Positions 8,613 through 16,761 of a stretch of 20,985 nt of DNA are shown in pieces (position 1 is the first letter of the stretch; every line of letters starts with the position of its first letter). The stretch is from positions 1 through 20,985 of the forward strand of contig SLNI01000117.1 in the NCBI GenBank assembly GCA_007133115.1, written 5' to 3'. A model generated the notes under the pieces. That model had not been told where the DNA came from. It saw nothing but the letters and a program-made list of their open reading frames with translations, and ran no database searches. Made by a program: the position numbers and the translations under genes. This DNA comes from Thioalkalivibrio sp. (GTDB taxonomy: Bacteria; Pseudomonadota; Gammaproteobacteria; Ectothiorhodospirales; Ectothiorhodospiraceae).

Positions 8613-8792
8613 ATGAACAAGCTCAAACTCACTCTGGTCCGCTCCACCGCGGGCCGCCTCCCAAACCACAAGGCCTGCGTCCGGGGTCTGGGCTTGCGCA
8701 AGACGCAGAGCACATCCGTGATCGATGCCACCCCGGAAAACATGGGCATGGTGCGCAAGGTCGCGTACCTGCTCAAGGTCGAGGAGATCTGA
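8613..8792 (+). CDS. rpmD: 50S ribosomal protein L30
   Basis: A 59-residue L30, [20 protein letters not shown] onward, ending [13 protein letters not shown]. It is the small bacterial form with the conserved [23 protein letters not shown] stretch in the middle (positions about 26-48). The ATG at 8613 is fixed by the family N-terminus; the upstream ribosome site is weak (GGGTTGA), and the two-base gap from the rpsE stop suggests coupled translation. Confidence 0.95.
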   Translation: MNKLKLTLVRSTAGRLPNHKACVRGLGLRKTQSTSVIDATPENMGMVRKVAYLLKVEEI

Positions 8793-8794
8793 TC

Positions 8795-9226
8795 ATGCGC
8801 ATGAATGAATTGACGTGCAGTCCGGGTACCCGGCCGAAAGGCAAGCGCCTGGGCCGCGGTATTGGATCCGGGCTGGGCAAGACCGGCGGGCGTGGCCACA
8901 AAGGCCAGAAGGCCCGCTCGGGCGGCTACCACAAGGTGGGCTTCGAGGGTGGCCAGATGCCGCTCCAGCGGCGTCTTCCGAAAGTGGGATTCCGGTCCCG
9001 CACCGCGCTGCGTACGGCCGAGATCCGGCTGCATGAACTTGCCCTGATCGAGGGCGATGTCACCCTCGAGTCGCTGAAGGCGGCGGGACTTGTTCCCGGG
9101 AACGCAGAGCGGGCAAAGGTTTTTGTCTCGGGCTCGCTGGCCAAGGCCTGCGTTCTGCGTGGGATCGGTGCGACGGCGGGTGCCCGAGCCGCGATCGAAG
9201 CGGCCGGCGGAAGCGTTCAGGACTGA
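8795..9226 (+). CDS. rplO: 50S ribosomal protein L15
   Basis: A 143-residue L15 with the glycine- and basic-rich N-terminal segment [20 protein letters not shown] (about 18-37) and [15 protein letters not shown] (about 49-63), which thread into 23S rRNA. The ATG at 8795 is preferred over ATG 8801 because GAGGAG lies eight bases upstream and the resulting MRMNEL matches the E. coli MRLNTL. The C-terminal [13 protein letters not shown] motif is typical. secY follows after two bases. Confidence 0.96.
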   Translation: MRMNELTCSPGTRPKGKRLGRGIGSGLGKTGGRGHKGQKARSGGYHKVGFEGGQMPLQRRLPKVGFRSRTALRTAEIRLHELALIEGDVTLESLKAAGLVPGNAERAKVFVSGSLAKACVLRGIGATAGARAAIEAAGGSVQD

Positions 9227-9228
9227 TC

Positions 9229-10572
9229 ATGGCACGTGCAGCGACAGCCAAGGGTGCGGGCCTCACCGGTTTCTCGGAACTCCGGCACCGCCTTCTTTTC
9301 GTGCTGGGAGCATTGGTCGTCTATCGGATCGGGACCTTCATTCCGGTCCCCGGCATCAATCCGGTGGCGGTCAGCAGCTTCTTTGACCAGCACAGCGGCA
9401 CGATCCTCGACATGTTCAACATGTTCTCGGGTGGGGCCCTGGAGCGGCTGTCCATTTTTGCGCTGGGGGTGATGCCGTATATTTCCGCAGCAATCATCAT
9501 GCAGTTGTTGGCGGCAACGGTACCCTACCTTCAACAACTGAAGAAGGAAGGGGAGTCCGGCCGGCGCAAGATTACTCAATTCACGCGTTATGGCACGGTG
9601 GTCCTCGCGCTGTTCCAGAGTATCGGGATTTCGGTGGCACTCAGCGGGCAGACCATCCAGGGTATGCCGATGGCGCTTACGCCGACCCACGTGTTCATTC
9701 CGACGGTGGTGGTCTCGCTCGTGACGGGCACCATGTTTCTGGTTTGGCTGGGTGAGCAGATCACGGAGCGCGGCATCGGCAACGGTATCTCGATCATCAT
9801 CTTCGCCGGCATCGTGGCGGGTCTGCCTGCCGCCATTGGCGGTACACTCGAGCTCGCTCGGACCGGCGAACTCGCGGCGGCCTTTGTCGTTATTCTGCTG
9901 GTCCTGGCGCTTGCGGTCACCGCCTTTGTGGTCTTTGTCGAACGCGGCCAGCGCCGTATCACCATCAACTACGCCAAACGGCAGGTGGGTCGCAAGGTGA
10001 TCGGGGGGCAGTCCAGCCACCTTCCGCTGAAGCTGAACATGGCGGGCGTGATCCCACCGATCTTCGCATCGAGTATCATCCTTTTCCCGGCGACGCTTGG
10101 TCAGTGGTTCGGTCAGGCGGAGGGCATGGGCTGGCTGCGCGAGATTTCTACCACACTGAGCCCTGGACAACCGCTGTATGTGGCGTTTTATGCGGCGGCG
10201 ATCATTTTCTTCTGCTTTTTCTATACGGCCCTGGTCTTCAATTCGCGGGAGACGGCCGAGAACCTGAAAAAGCAGGGGGCGTTCATTCCGGGTATTCGGC
10301 CAGGGGTGCAGACCGAGCGGTTCATCGACGGGGTGATGACTCGCCTTACAGCGGTCGGAGCGATCTACATCACAGCGGTCTGCCTGCTGCCCGAGTTTTT
10401 GATTCTGTACTGGAACGTCCCGTTCTATTTCGGGGGTACCTCGCTACTGATCATCGTGATCGTGACCATGGATTTCATGGCACAGCTGCAGGCACATCTG
10501 ATGTCGCATCAATATGAAGGGCTGATGCGCAAGGCGAATCTCAAGGGTTTCGGCGGAAGTAACATCCGCTAG
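9229..10572 (+). CDS. secY: Preprotein translocase subunit SecY
   Basis: A 447-residue inner-membrane protein with ten predicted hydrophobic spans, forming the SecYEG channel that exports and inserts proteins. Signatures include [20 protein letters not shown] (62-81), [19 protein letters not shown] (105-123), [19 protein letters not shown] (236-254) and [12 protein letters not shown] (348-359). The last contains Arg357, whose E. coli counterpart is essential for SecA-driven transport. It lies in the usual place between rplO and rpmJ, starting two bases after rplO with CAGGAC as a weak ribosome site. Confidence 0.98.
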   Translation: MARAATAKGAGLTGFSELRHRLLFVLGALVVYRIGTFIPVPGINPVAVSSFFDQHSGTILDMFNMFSGGALERLSIFALGVMPYISAAIIMQLLAATVPYLQQLKKEGESGRRKITQFTRYGTVVLALFQSIGISVALSGQTIQGMPMALTPTHVFIPTVVVSLVTGTMFLVWLGEQITERGIGNGISIIIFAGIVAGLPAAIGGTLELARTGELAAAFVVILLVLALAVTAFVVFVERGQRRITINYAKRQVGRKVIGGQSSHLPLKLNMAGVIPPIFASSIILFPATLGQWFGQAEGMGWLREISTTLSPGQPLYVAFYAAAIIFFCFFYTALVFNSRETAENLKKQGAFIPGIRPGVQTERFIDGVMTRLTAVGAIYITAVCLLPEFLILYWNVPFYFGGTSLLIIVIVTMDFMAQLQAHLMSHQYEGLMRKANLKGFGGSNIR

Positions 10573-10590
10573 GTTTTTGGAGAAATTGGC

Positions 10591-10704
10591 ATGAAAGTAC
10601 GAGCATCAGTAAAGCCGATCTGCCGCAACTGCAAGCTGATCCGGCGTAATGGCGTGGTTCGCGTCATCTGTTCCGACCCGCGTCACAAGCAACGCCAGGG
10701 CTGA
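10591..10704 (+). CDS. rpmJ: 50S ribosomal protein L36 (zinc-binding type)
   Basis: A 37-residue protein beginning [20 protein letters not shown] and ending RHKQRQG. It is the zinc-ribbon (C+) form of L36, with Cys11, Cys14, Cys27 and His32 as the four ligands. L36 binds 23S rRNA near L16 in late assembly. The start follows TTGGAGAAATTGGC. As in E. coli it closes the spc genes behind secY. Confidence 0.96.
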   Translation: MKVRASVKPICRNCKLIRRNGVVRVICSDPRHKQRQG

Positions 10705-10712
10705 TCCTCTCC

Positions 10713-10741
10713 TTGAGGAAAGTTGGCCCTTTAGTTACACT
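10713..10741 (+). promoter_or_regulatory. Candidate alpha-operon promoter
   Basis: TTGAGG (10713-10718) and TACACT (10736-10741) are separated by exactly 17 bases, each with 4 of 6 matches to sigma70 consensus. The position, between rpmJ and rpsM, is where the E. coli alpha promoter lies. The expected start near 10748 would leave a leader of about 28 bases, too short for the pseudoknot that S4 uses to repress the E. coli alpha operon. Confidence 0.5.
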
Positions 10742-10743
10742 AG

Positions 10744-10761
10744 GCGGCTTTGCCGCGTTTT
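10744..10761 (+). terminator. Short terminator-like hairpin at the spc-alpha boundary
   Basis: GCGGC (10744-10748) pairs with GCCGC (10752-10756) across TTT, followed by GTTTT (10757-10761). The 5-bp stem and short T-run make it a weak intrinsic terminator or attenuator for read-through from rpmJ. It overlaps the start site predicted for the alpha promoter, so new alpha transcripts would lack most of the left arm. Confidence 0.4.
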
Positions 10762-10775
10762 GATGGAGAGTTTGG

Positions 10776-11132
10776 ATGGCTCGCGTTGCTGGTATCAATA
10801 TCCCGGACCAGAAGCACACGGTGATTGCGCTGACTGCGATCTACGGAATCGGTCGCACCCGTGCGCGGGAAATCTGCAGGTCCTCCGGGGTCCGGGAGGA
10901 CATCAAGGTTCGCGACCTGACGGACGCGGAAATCGAAAGTCTGCGTGCAGAGGTGGGTCGATTCCCGGTCGAGGGTGACCTGCGCCGCGAAGTGAACATG
11001 AACATCAAGCGTCTGATGGACCTCGGTTGCTATCGCGGTCTTCGCCACCGTCGCGGCTTGCCGCTGCGTGGCCAACGGACCCGCACCAACGCGCGCACCC
11101 GAAAGGGCCCACGTCGCCCGATCCGCAAGTAA
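10776..11132 (+). CDS. rpsM: 30S ribosomal protein S13
   Basis: A 118-residue S13, same length as E. coli. It lies in the 30S head, contacts the P-site tRNA with its basic tail and bridges to L5. Seen are [20 protein letters not shown], the helix-hairpin-helix-like [11 protein letters not shown] (about 23-33), and the C-terminal [20 protein letters not shown] with [12 protein letters not shown] seven bases upstream supports the start. It is the first gene of the alpha operon, after a 71-base gap. Confidence 0.97.
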   Translation: MARVAGINIPDQKHTVIALTAIYGIGRTRAREICRSSGVREDIKVRDLTDAEIESLRAEVGRFPVEGDLRREVNMNIKRLMDLGCYRGLRHRRGLPLRGQRTRTNARTRKGPRRPIRK

Positions 11133-11151
11133 CTTTCCAGGTATCTAGTCA

Positions 11152-11541
11152 ATGGCTCAACCGCAATCCAAGACCAAGAAAAAGGTCCGCAAGAACGTGG
11201 CCGAAGGTGTGGCGCATATCTACGCCTCCTTCAACAACACGATCATCACCATCACCGACCGGCAGGGGAATACCCTTAGCTGGGCGACGTCCGGAGGCTC
11301 GGGTTTCCGGGGTTCGCGGAAGTCCACGCCGTTTGCCGCGCAGGTTGCCGCGGAACGTGCGGGGCAGGCCGCCCAGGAACATGGGGTGAAGAACCTAGAG
11401 GTGCTGGTCAAGGGCCCAGGTCCTGGCCGCGAGTCCGCCGTGCGTGCGCTGAACAACGTGGGGTTCAAGATCACGAACATCAGCGATATCACCCCCATCC
11501 CGCACAACGGCTGCCGTCCGCCCAAAAAGCGGCGCGTCTAA
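11152..11541 (+). CDS. rpsK: 30S ribosomal protein S11
   Basis: A 129-residue S11, same length as E. coli. S11 forms part of the platform near the Shine-Dalgarno helix. Family blocks are [19 protein letters not shown] (about 22-40), [20 protein letters not shown] and [14 protein letters not shown], ending [15 protein letters not shown]. The Asn-Gly pair in PHNG is the site known to form isoaspartate in E. coli S11. Gaps of about 20 bases separate it from rpsM and rpsD. Confidence 0.97.
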   Translation: MAQPQSKTKKKVRKNVAEGVAHIYASFNNTIITITDRQGNTLSWATSGGSGFRGSRKSTPFAAQVAAERAGQAAQEHGVKNLEVLVKGPGPGRESAVRALNNVGFKITNISDITPIPHNGCRPPKKRRV

Positions 11542-11562
11542 CCCGATTCGGAGTTCTGATTT

Positions 11563-12183
11563 ATGGCCCGTTACATTGGACCGAAATGCAAGTTGAGCCG
11601 CCGCGAGGGCGCCGATCTCTCGTTGAAGAGCCGTGCGCGGGCGCTTGAGACCAAATGCAAGCTTGACAAGGCACCCGGGCAGCACGGCGATCGGCGTACC
11701 CGTTTGTCGGATTACGGCGTCCAGCTGCGCGAAAAGCAGAAGCTTCGCCGAACCTATGGTGTGCTTGAGAAGCAGTTCCGCAATTACTACAAGGAAGCCT
11801 CGCGTCTGAAAGGCTCCACGGGCGAGAACCTGCTCAAGCTGCTCGAAGGGCGTCTGGACAATGTGGTGTATCGCATGGGGTTTGGGAGCACGCGTGCGGA
11901 AGCCCGCCAACTGGTCTCGCATCGCGCGATCCTCGTTAACGGGCATCCCGTCAACATCCCGTCCTACCAGGTGTCGCCTGCCGACGTCATCTCACTGCGT
12001 GAGAAAGCACGGCAGCAGGTCCGCATCAAGGACGCGATGACTCTGGCGGAACAGGCCGGCCTGCCCTCGTGGCTTGAGGTCGACAGCAGCAAGTTCGAGG
12101 GCGTATTCAAGGCGTTCCCCGACCGTTCCGACCTCCCGGCCGACATCAATGAGTCGCTGGTTGTGGAGTTGTACTCGAAGTAA
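11563..12183 (+). CDS. rpsD: 30S ribosomal protein S4
   Basis: A 206-residue S4, same length as E. coli. S4 nucleates 30S assembly and affects accuracy with S5; in E. coli it also represses the alpha operon. The S4 RNA-binding domain is seen at about 95-160 ([40 protein letters not shown]). The N-terminus has Cys9 and Cys32 only; the zinc-binding form carries four cysteines there, so this is a zinc-free type with one extra cysteine. It ends [18 protein letters not shown] lies upstream of the ATG. Confidence 0.97.
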   Translation: MARYIGPKCKLSRREGADLSLKSRARALETKCKLDKAPGQHGDRRTRLSDYGVQLREKQKLRRTYGVLEKQFRNYYKEASRLKGSTGENLLKLLEGRLDNVVYRMGFGSTRAEARQLVSHRAILVNGHPVNIPSYQVSPADVISLREKARQQVRIKDAMTLAEQAGLPSWLEVDSSKFEGVFKAFPDRSDLPADINESLVVELYSK

Positions 12184-12204
12184 GCCCTGCCGGCAGGAGT
12201 CGAC

Positions 12205-13191
12205 ATGCAAGCGAACGAATTGGTCAACAAGCAGCACATCGAAGTAGAAGCGGACAACCGTAACAAGGCGCGGGTGGTCCTGGAGCCGCTGGAAAGGGGC
12301 TTCGGGCACACGCTGGGCAATGCCCTGCGCCGGGTGCTTCTGTCTTCGATTAACGGATCCGCCATCGTCGAGGTGGAAATCGAAGGGGTGCTGCACGAGT
12401 ACTCCACCCTGGAAGGCGTGCAGGAAGATGTTGTGGATATCCTGCTGAACCTGAAAGGGGTGGCGTTGCGTATGCACGCCCGGGACGATGTCACGCTCTC
12501 GCTTCGGAAGAAGGGCCCCTGCGTGGTCACGGCTGGCGACATCAAGCTGGACCACGACGTGGAGGTGGTTAATCCGGATCACGTGATTGCGACCATCACC
12601 AAAAATACCGAGCTCGCCATGTCGCTGCGGGTGCGCAGTGGCCGGGGTTACGAGCCTGTCGCCCAGCGGCGCCAGGGCGACATGGAAGACAGTCGCATCG
12701 GCCGCTTGATGCTTGACGCAAGTTTCAGCCCGATTCGCCGCGTCTCCTATCGTGTGGAGAGCGCGCGGCTTGCTCAACGCACGGACATGGACCGGCTGGT
12801 GCTGGAACTCGAGACCAACGGTGCGATCGCGCCGGATGACGCGGTGCGTCAGGCGGCGGGTATCCTGCAGGGCCAACTCGCGCCCTTCGTGGACCTGAAG
12901 GAAAGTGGTCCCGGTCCGCTGCCGCAGGCGCCCGGGTCCATCGATCCGGTACTGCTTCGCCCGGTGGACGAGCTCGAGTTGACCGTGCGCTCGGCGAACT
13001 GCCTGAAAGCCGAAAACATCTACTACATCGGCGACCTGGTGCAGCGCTCCGAAGTGGAGTTGCTCCGTACGCCGAATCTGGGCAAAAAGTCCCTGACCGA
13101 AATCAAGGACACGCTTGCAAGCCATGGTCTTTCTCTGGGCATGCGCCTGGAAAACTGGCCCCCACAGGGCTTGCAGGAACCTTCCGAATAA
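12205..13191 (+). CDS. rpoA: DNA-directed RNA polymerase subunit alpha
   Basis: A 328-residue alpha subunit. The N-terminal domain (1 to about 232) mediates dimerisation and assembly on beta and beta', with [18 protein letters not shown] at 31-48. A short linker with [13 protein letters not shown] precedes the C-terminal domain (about 248-315), where [15 protein letters not shown] includes Arg262, the counterpart of E. coli Arg265 that contacts UP elements and activators. The GKKSLTEIK helix is also intact. It lies 21 bases after rpsD, with GCAGGAG upstream. Confidence 0.98.
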   Translation: MQANELVNKQHIEVEADNRNKARVVLEPLERGFGHTLGNALRRVLLSSINGSAIVEVEIEGVLHEYSTLEGVQEDVVDILLNLKGVALRMHARDDVTLSLRKKGPCVVTAGDIKLDHDVEVVNPDHVIATITKNTELAMSLRVRSGRGYEPVAQRRQGDMEDSRIGRLMLDASFSPIRRVSYRVESARLAQRTDMDRLVLELETNGAIAPDDAVRQAAGILQGQLAPFVDLKESGPGPLPQAPGSIDPVLLRPVDELELTVRSANCLKAENIYYIGDLVQRSEVELLRTPNLGKKSLTEIKDTLASHGLSLGMRLENWPPQGLQEPSE

Positions 13192-13233
13192 TCGCCGCTC
13201 GTCGCCGCACAACACGAAACCAGGTAATCTGTC

Positions 13234-13614
13234 ATGCGTCATCGCAATAGTGGTCGGCAACTGAGCCGAAACAGTTCTCACCGGAAAGCGACTCTGCAGG
13301 CGCTTACCGTGTCATTGCTGCGTCACGAAATGATCAAGACCACGCTGCCCAAGGCAAAGGAACTGCGCCGGGTCGCGGAGCCCCTGATCACGCTCGGACG
13401 CAACGATTCCGTGCATACGCGCCGTCTGGCGTTCTCGCGGCTGCGCGACAAGGAGATGGTGGGCAAGCTGTTCACCGATCTCGGCCCCCGGTTCCAGGAC
13501 CGGCCCGGCGGTTACCTGCGTATTCTGAAGTGTGGTTATCGAGCGGGTGACAATGCGCCGATGGCTTACGTGCAGTTGGTGGAAGCGGCGAAGGCGCAGG
13601 TCGCCACCGACTGA
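13234..13614 (+). CDS. rplQ: 50S ribosomal protein L17
   Basis: A 126-residue L17, starting [20 protein letters not shown] and containing [20 protein letters not shown] and [21 protein letters not shown]17 sits near the tunnel exit. It is the last gene of the alpha operon; a stable hairpin with a T-rich tail begins 28 bases after the stop. CCAGG lies upstream of the ATG. Confidence 0.97.
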   Translation: MRHRNSGRQLSRNSSHRKATLQALTVSLLRHEMIKTTLPKAKELRRVAEPLITLGRNDSVHTRRLAFSRLRDKEMVGKLFTDLGPRFQDRPGGYLRILKCGYRAGDNAPMAYVQLVEAAKAQVATD

Positions 13615-13625
13615 GGCTGATCTTT

Positions 13626-13639
13626 CGACAGCCCTGTCG
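13626..13639 (+). repeat. Small inverted repeat ahead of the rplQ terminator
   Basis: CGACAG (13626-13631) and CTGTCG (13634-13639) are complementary, giving a 5-bp stem with a four-base loop, or 6 bp if fully closed. It stands directly before the main terminator hairpin and may stabilise 3' ends of either converging transcript. No T-run follows it on either strand. Confidence 0.4.
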
Positions 13640-13641
13640 TG

Positions 13642-13674
13642 ACAGCCGGCCTCGCGCCGGCTGTTTCGTTTTCT
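13642..13674 (+). terminator. Rho-independent terminator of the alpha operon
   Basis: A perfect 9-bp stem, ACAGCCGGC (13642-13650) with GCCGGCTGT (13656-13664), a five-base loop CTCGC, and the T-rich tail TTCGTTTTCT (13665-13674). It is in the correct orientation for rplQ and lies 20 bases before the end of the converging uvrA. On the minus strand there is no T-run, so it is not a clear uvrA terminator. Confidence 0.8.
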
Positions 13675-13693
13675 GCGCGTGGTCGCTGTCGAT

Positions 13694-16552
13694 TCACGCG
13701 CCCGTGGCGGGGGCCTGATCGAGTCGGGGCCGGTTGAGAATGGGAGCCAGAAACCGGCCGGTATGGCTTTCCGCGCAGGCAGCTACGGTCTCGGGTGTCC
13801 CCTCCACGAGAATGCGACCGCCATGGTCGCCGCCTTCCGGGCCGATGTCGATCAGCCAGTCCGCGGTTTTGATCACGTCGAGGTTGTGTTCGATCACGAT
13901 CAGGGTGTTGCCGTGGTCACGCAATCGGTGCAGCACCGTGAGCAATTGCTCCACGTCGTGGAAGTGCAGGCCGGTGGTCGGCTCATCGAGCACGTAGAGC
14001 GTGCGCCCCGTGTCGCGCTTCGAGAGCTCGCGGGCAAGCTTGATGCGCTGGGCTTCCCCGCCCGAGAGGGTCGTTGCGTTCTGGCCAAGCTGGATGTAGG
14101 AAAGACCGACATCCATCAGGGTTTCGAGTTTGCGGCGGATCACCGGGACGGCACTGAAGAAATCGAAGGCGTCCTCTACCGTCATTTCCAGGACCTCATG
14201 GATGCTCTTGCCCTTGTAGCGGACCTCCAGCGTCTCTCGGTTGTAGCGCTTGCCTCTGCAGACGTCGCAGGGTACGAATACGTCGGGCAGGAAGTGCATC
14301 TCGACCTTGATGACGCCGTCGCCCTGGCAGGCTTCGCAACGTCCACCGCGCACGTTGAACGAGAAACGCCCGGGCTTGTAGCCGCGCGAACGTGCTTCGG
14401 CGGTTGCAGAAAACAATTCCCGGATGGGTGTGAACAGTCCGGTGTAGGTGGCGGGGTTCGAACGCGGTGTCCGCCCGATCGGGCTCTGGTCGATGTCCAC
14501 CACCTTGTCGATCCATTGCAATCCGTCGATCCGCTCATGCGGGGCCACGGGGTGCGCGCCATGGTACAGCGCGTTCGCGACTGCGGGGTACAGGGTGTCG
14601 TTTACCAGGGTCGACTTCCCCGAACCCGAAACCCCGGTTACGCAGGTCATCAGTCCCACCGGAAAGTGGGCCTCGATGCCCTTCAGGTTGTTGCCCCGGG
14701 CGTTGACGACAGCCAGTGTCCGACTGGGGTCGTGTGGATGGCGATGGGCGGGAACGGCAATCGTGCGCCGGCCCGTCAGGTACGCTCCGGTGAGGGAGTC
14801 CGGATGTGCCTCGATTTCGTCAGGCGTTCCCATGGCCACGATTTCGCCACCATGACGCCCCGCGCCCGGACCGATGTCCACGACATAGTCCGCTCTCCGT
14901 ATCGCCTCCTCGTCATGTTCCACGACCACCACCGTGTTGCCGAGGTCGCGCAGGCTGGTCAACGTGCGCAGCAGGCGCTCGTTGTCCCGCTGGTGCAGGC
15001 CGATCGAGGGTTCGTCCAGGATGTACATCACGCCCACCAGCGCGGAGCCGATCTGGGAAGCCAGCCGGATGCGTTGCGCTTCGCCCCCTGAAAGCGTCTC
15101 GGCAGGCCGGTCCAGGGTCAGGTAGTCGAGTCCGACGTCGACCAGGAACCCGAGTCGGGCATCAATTTCGCGGACGATCTTCTCTGCGATCTGCGCGAAT
15201 CGTCCGGGCAAACGCAGGGTATGGAAAAAAGCGCGTGCATCGGCCACGCTCATGTGCGTCAACGCTGGCAGGTTCGCGCCACTGATGAAGACGTTGCGGG
15301 CACCCGTGTTCAGGCGCGCTCCTTCGCAGTCCGGACAGGTGTGGCTGGCCAGATAGCGGCCGAGTTCCTCGCGCACGGCAGAGGAATCGGTTTCGCGGTA
15401 ACGCCGCTCGAGGTTGGGGATGACGCCTTCGAAGCTGCGCAGCTCCGATCGCGGTTTGCCGTCCATTCCCGTCTGGGAGAACCGGATCCTTTCGACACCC
15501 GACCCGTGCAGGATCACTGCGCGCACGGACGCCGGAAGAGCTTCCCACGGTGTTTCCACGTCGAAGCCGTAATGCCTTGCCAGGCTCTGGATCAGATTGA
15601 AATACCATGCGTTCCGGCGGTCCCAGCCGCGCACGGCGCCGCCGGCAAGACTCAGTTCCGGGGTCGCCACCACCCGCTCGGGGTCGAAGAACTGGCGTAC
15701 GCCCAGGCCATCGCAGGAGGGGCAGGCTCCCGCAGGATTGTTGAAGGAGAACAGGCGTGGCTCCAGCTCGCGGATCGCATAGCCGCATACGGGGCACGCG
15801 AACCGGGCGGAGAAGACCAGGGGTGGGCGTTCCGGATCGTCCATCCAGGCCACCAGCGCAAGGCCCTCCGCGAGACCTGTGGCGGTCTCGAACGACTCGG
15901 CGAGACGCTGGCGCAGATCGTCGCGGACCTTGAAACGATCGATCACGATCTCGATATCGTGCTTGCGCTTGGGATCGATCGGCGGCAGGGCATCGAGATC
16001 CACAATCTCGCCATTGATCCGTGCCCGCAGGAAGCCCTGCGCACGCATCGCTTCCAATGACTTGTGATGTTCGCCCTTGCGGCCCCGCACGATCGGAGCC
16101 AACAGCATCAGGCGATCGCCCTCCGGAAGCGCGAGGACCTGGTCGACCATCTGCGAGATGGTCTGCGCCGCCAGGGTCTCACCGTGTTCCGGGCAGCGCG
16201 GTTCTCCGGCACGCGCAAAGAGCAGACGCAGGTAGTCGTAGATCTCGGTAATCGTGCCGACCGTGGAGCGCGGATTGTGGGACGTACTCTTCTGCTCGAT
16301 GGCGATGGCTGGCGACAGTCCCTCGATCAGGTCGACATCCGGCTTCTCCATCATCGAGAGGAACTGGCGCGCGTAGGTCGAGAGACTTTCCACGTAGCGA
16401 CGCTGCCCTTCGGCAAACAGGGTGTCGAAGGCGAGCGAGGACTTGCCCGAACCCGAGACGCCGGTGATCACGATCAGCCGGTCCCGCGGCAGATCCAGGT
16501 CCACGTTCTTCAGGTTGTGCGTGCGTGCGCCGCGGATCCGGATCGTGGCCAT
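13694..16552 (-). CDS. uvrA: Excinuclease ABC subunit A (UvrA)
   Basis: A 952-residue UvrA, the damage-sensing ATPase of nucleotide excision repair that loads UvrB. It has two ABC modules: Walker A at 31-39 (GVSGSGKSS) and 640-648 (GVSGSGKST), LSGGEAQRI signatures at 487-495 and 829-837, and Walker B ILDEPS and VLDEPT at 511-516 and 854-859. The zinc-finger cysteines are Cys253/256/277/280 and Cys739/742/762/765, with a further CPDC at 406-409. The start [16 protein letters not shown] at 16552 fits E. coli UvrA and has GGGGA upstream; an in-frame reading from 16603 would add 17 unrelated residues. It converges on rplQ and diverges from yajR. Confidence 0.97.
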   Translation of the reverse strand: MATIRIRGARTHNLKNVDLDLPRDRLIVITGVSGSGKSSLAFDTLFAEGQRRYVESLSTYARQFLSMMEKPDVDLIEGLSPAIAIEQKSTSHNPRSTVGTITEIYDYLRLLFARAGEPRCPEHGETLAAQTISQMVDQVLALPEGDRLMLLAPIVRGRKGEHHKSLEAMRAQGFLRARINGEIVDLDALPPIDPKRKHDIEIVIDRFKVRDDLRQRLAESFETATGLAEGLALVAWMDDPERPPLVFSARFACPVCGYAIRELEPRLFSFNNPAGACPSCDGLGVRQFFDPERVVATPELSLAGGAVRGWDRRNAWYFNLIQSLARHYGFDVETPWEALPASVRAVILHGSGVERIRFSQTGMDGKPRSELRSFEGVIPNLERRYRETDSSAVREELGRYLASHTCPDCEGARLNTGARNVFISGANLPALTHMSVADARAFFHTLRLPGRFAQIAEKIVREIDARLGFLVDVGLDYLTLDRPAETLSGGEAQRIRLASQIGSALVGVMYILDEPSIGLHQRDNERLLRTLTSLRDLGNTVVVVEHDEEAIRRADYVVDIGPGAGRHGGEIVAMGTPDEIEAHPDSLTGAYLTGRRTIAVPAHRHPHDPSRTLAVVNARGNNLKGIEAHFPVGLMTCVTGVSGSGKSTLVNDTLYPAVANALYHGAHPVAPHERIDGLQWIDKVVDIDQSPIGRTPRSNPATYTGLFTPIRELFSATAEARSRGYKPGRFSFNVRGGRCEACQGDGVIKVEMHFLPDVFVPCDVCRGKRYNRETLEVRYKGKSIHEVLEMTVEDAFDFFSAVPVIRRKLETLMDVGLSYIQLGQNATTLSGGEAQRIKLARELSKRDTGRTLYVLDEPTTGLHFHDVEQLLTVLHRLRDHGNTLIVIEHNLDVIKTADWLIDIGPEGGDHGGRILVEGTPETVAACAESHTGRFLAPILNRPRLDQAPATGA

Positions 16553-16593
16553 GCTTTCCCCGGGGATGATGACGGCTGGATGCCAAACCCCGT

Positions 16594-16602
16594 ATCTTAG
16601 CA
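16594..16602 (-). promoter_or_regulatory. Candidate extended -10 element for uvrA
   Basis: On the minus strand the sequence reads TGC followed by TAAGAT, an extended -10 with 4 of 6 hexamer matches. It lies about 42 bases upstream of the uvrA ATG, giving a leader of roughly 35 bases. I see no good -35 hexamer 16-18 bases further up, which is acceptable for extended -10 promoters but lowers confidence. Confidence 0.3.
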
Positions 16603-16619
16603 CCGCCGTCAGGCTGATC

Positions 16620-16643
16620 CCTGCTCCCCCGCATTCGAGCAGG
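16620..16643. repeat. Inverted repeat in the uvrA-yajR spacer
   Basis: CCTGCTC (16620-16626) and GAGCAGG (16637-16643) form a perfect 7-bp inverted repeat around a ten-base centre. It lies just upstream of the proposed uvrA -10. It could be a protein-binding site or a chance GC-rich palindrome. Confidence 0.35.
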
Positions 16644-16712
16644 CTGCCGCGCAGGGCCGTGTCCAGAGCCCAAACACCCGTGCATGCGAATTCTTTCTCC
16701 CAGCTTCGTTAC

Positions 16713-16728
16713 CTGTAAGATCTGACGG
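16713..16728 (+). promoter_or_regulatory. Imperfect LexA-box-like palindrome
   Basis: CTGT, eight bases, ACGG: seven of the eight outer positions match the gammaproteobacterial SOS box CTGT-N8-ACAG. The mismatch falls in the highly conserved terminal CAG. The central eight bases are not the AT-rich run of strong boxes. It is 34 bases from yajR and 160 from uvrA, so as a uvrA operator the distance is poor. Confidence 0.2.
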
Positions 16729-16761
16729 TTTCCAGTCGACCGTCCAGCAGGCGCCCTTGCC

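Larger units (their letters stand above)
16553..16761. other. Divergent uvrA-yajR intergenic region
   Basis: These 209 bases contain no convincing gene. They hold the likely start signals of both divergent genes: an extended -10 candidate for uvrA at 16594-16602, an inverted repeat at 16620-16643, a second small one (CTGC/GCAG at 16644-16654), and a LexA-like imperfect palindrome 34 bases before yajR. Confidence 0.7.

Noticed and set aside
11992..13281. 429-codon open frame on the minus strand opposite rpsD-rpoA-rplQ
   Set aside because: Antisense shadow of conserved genes with no family features or ribosome site.
13679..15091. 470-codon open frame on the plus strand opposite uvrA
   Set aside because: Antisense to the highly conserved second half of UvrA; no recognisable domain.
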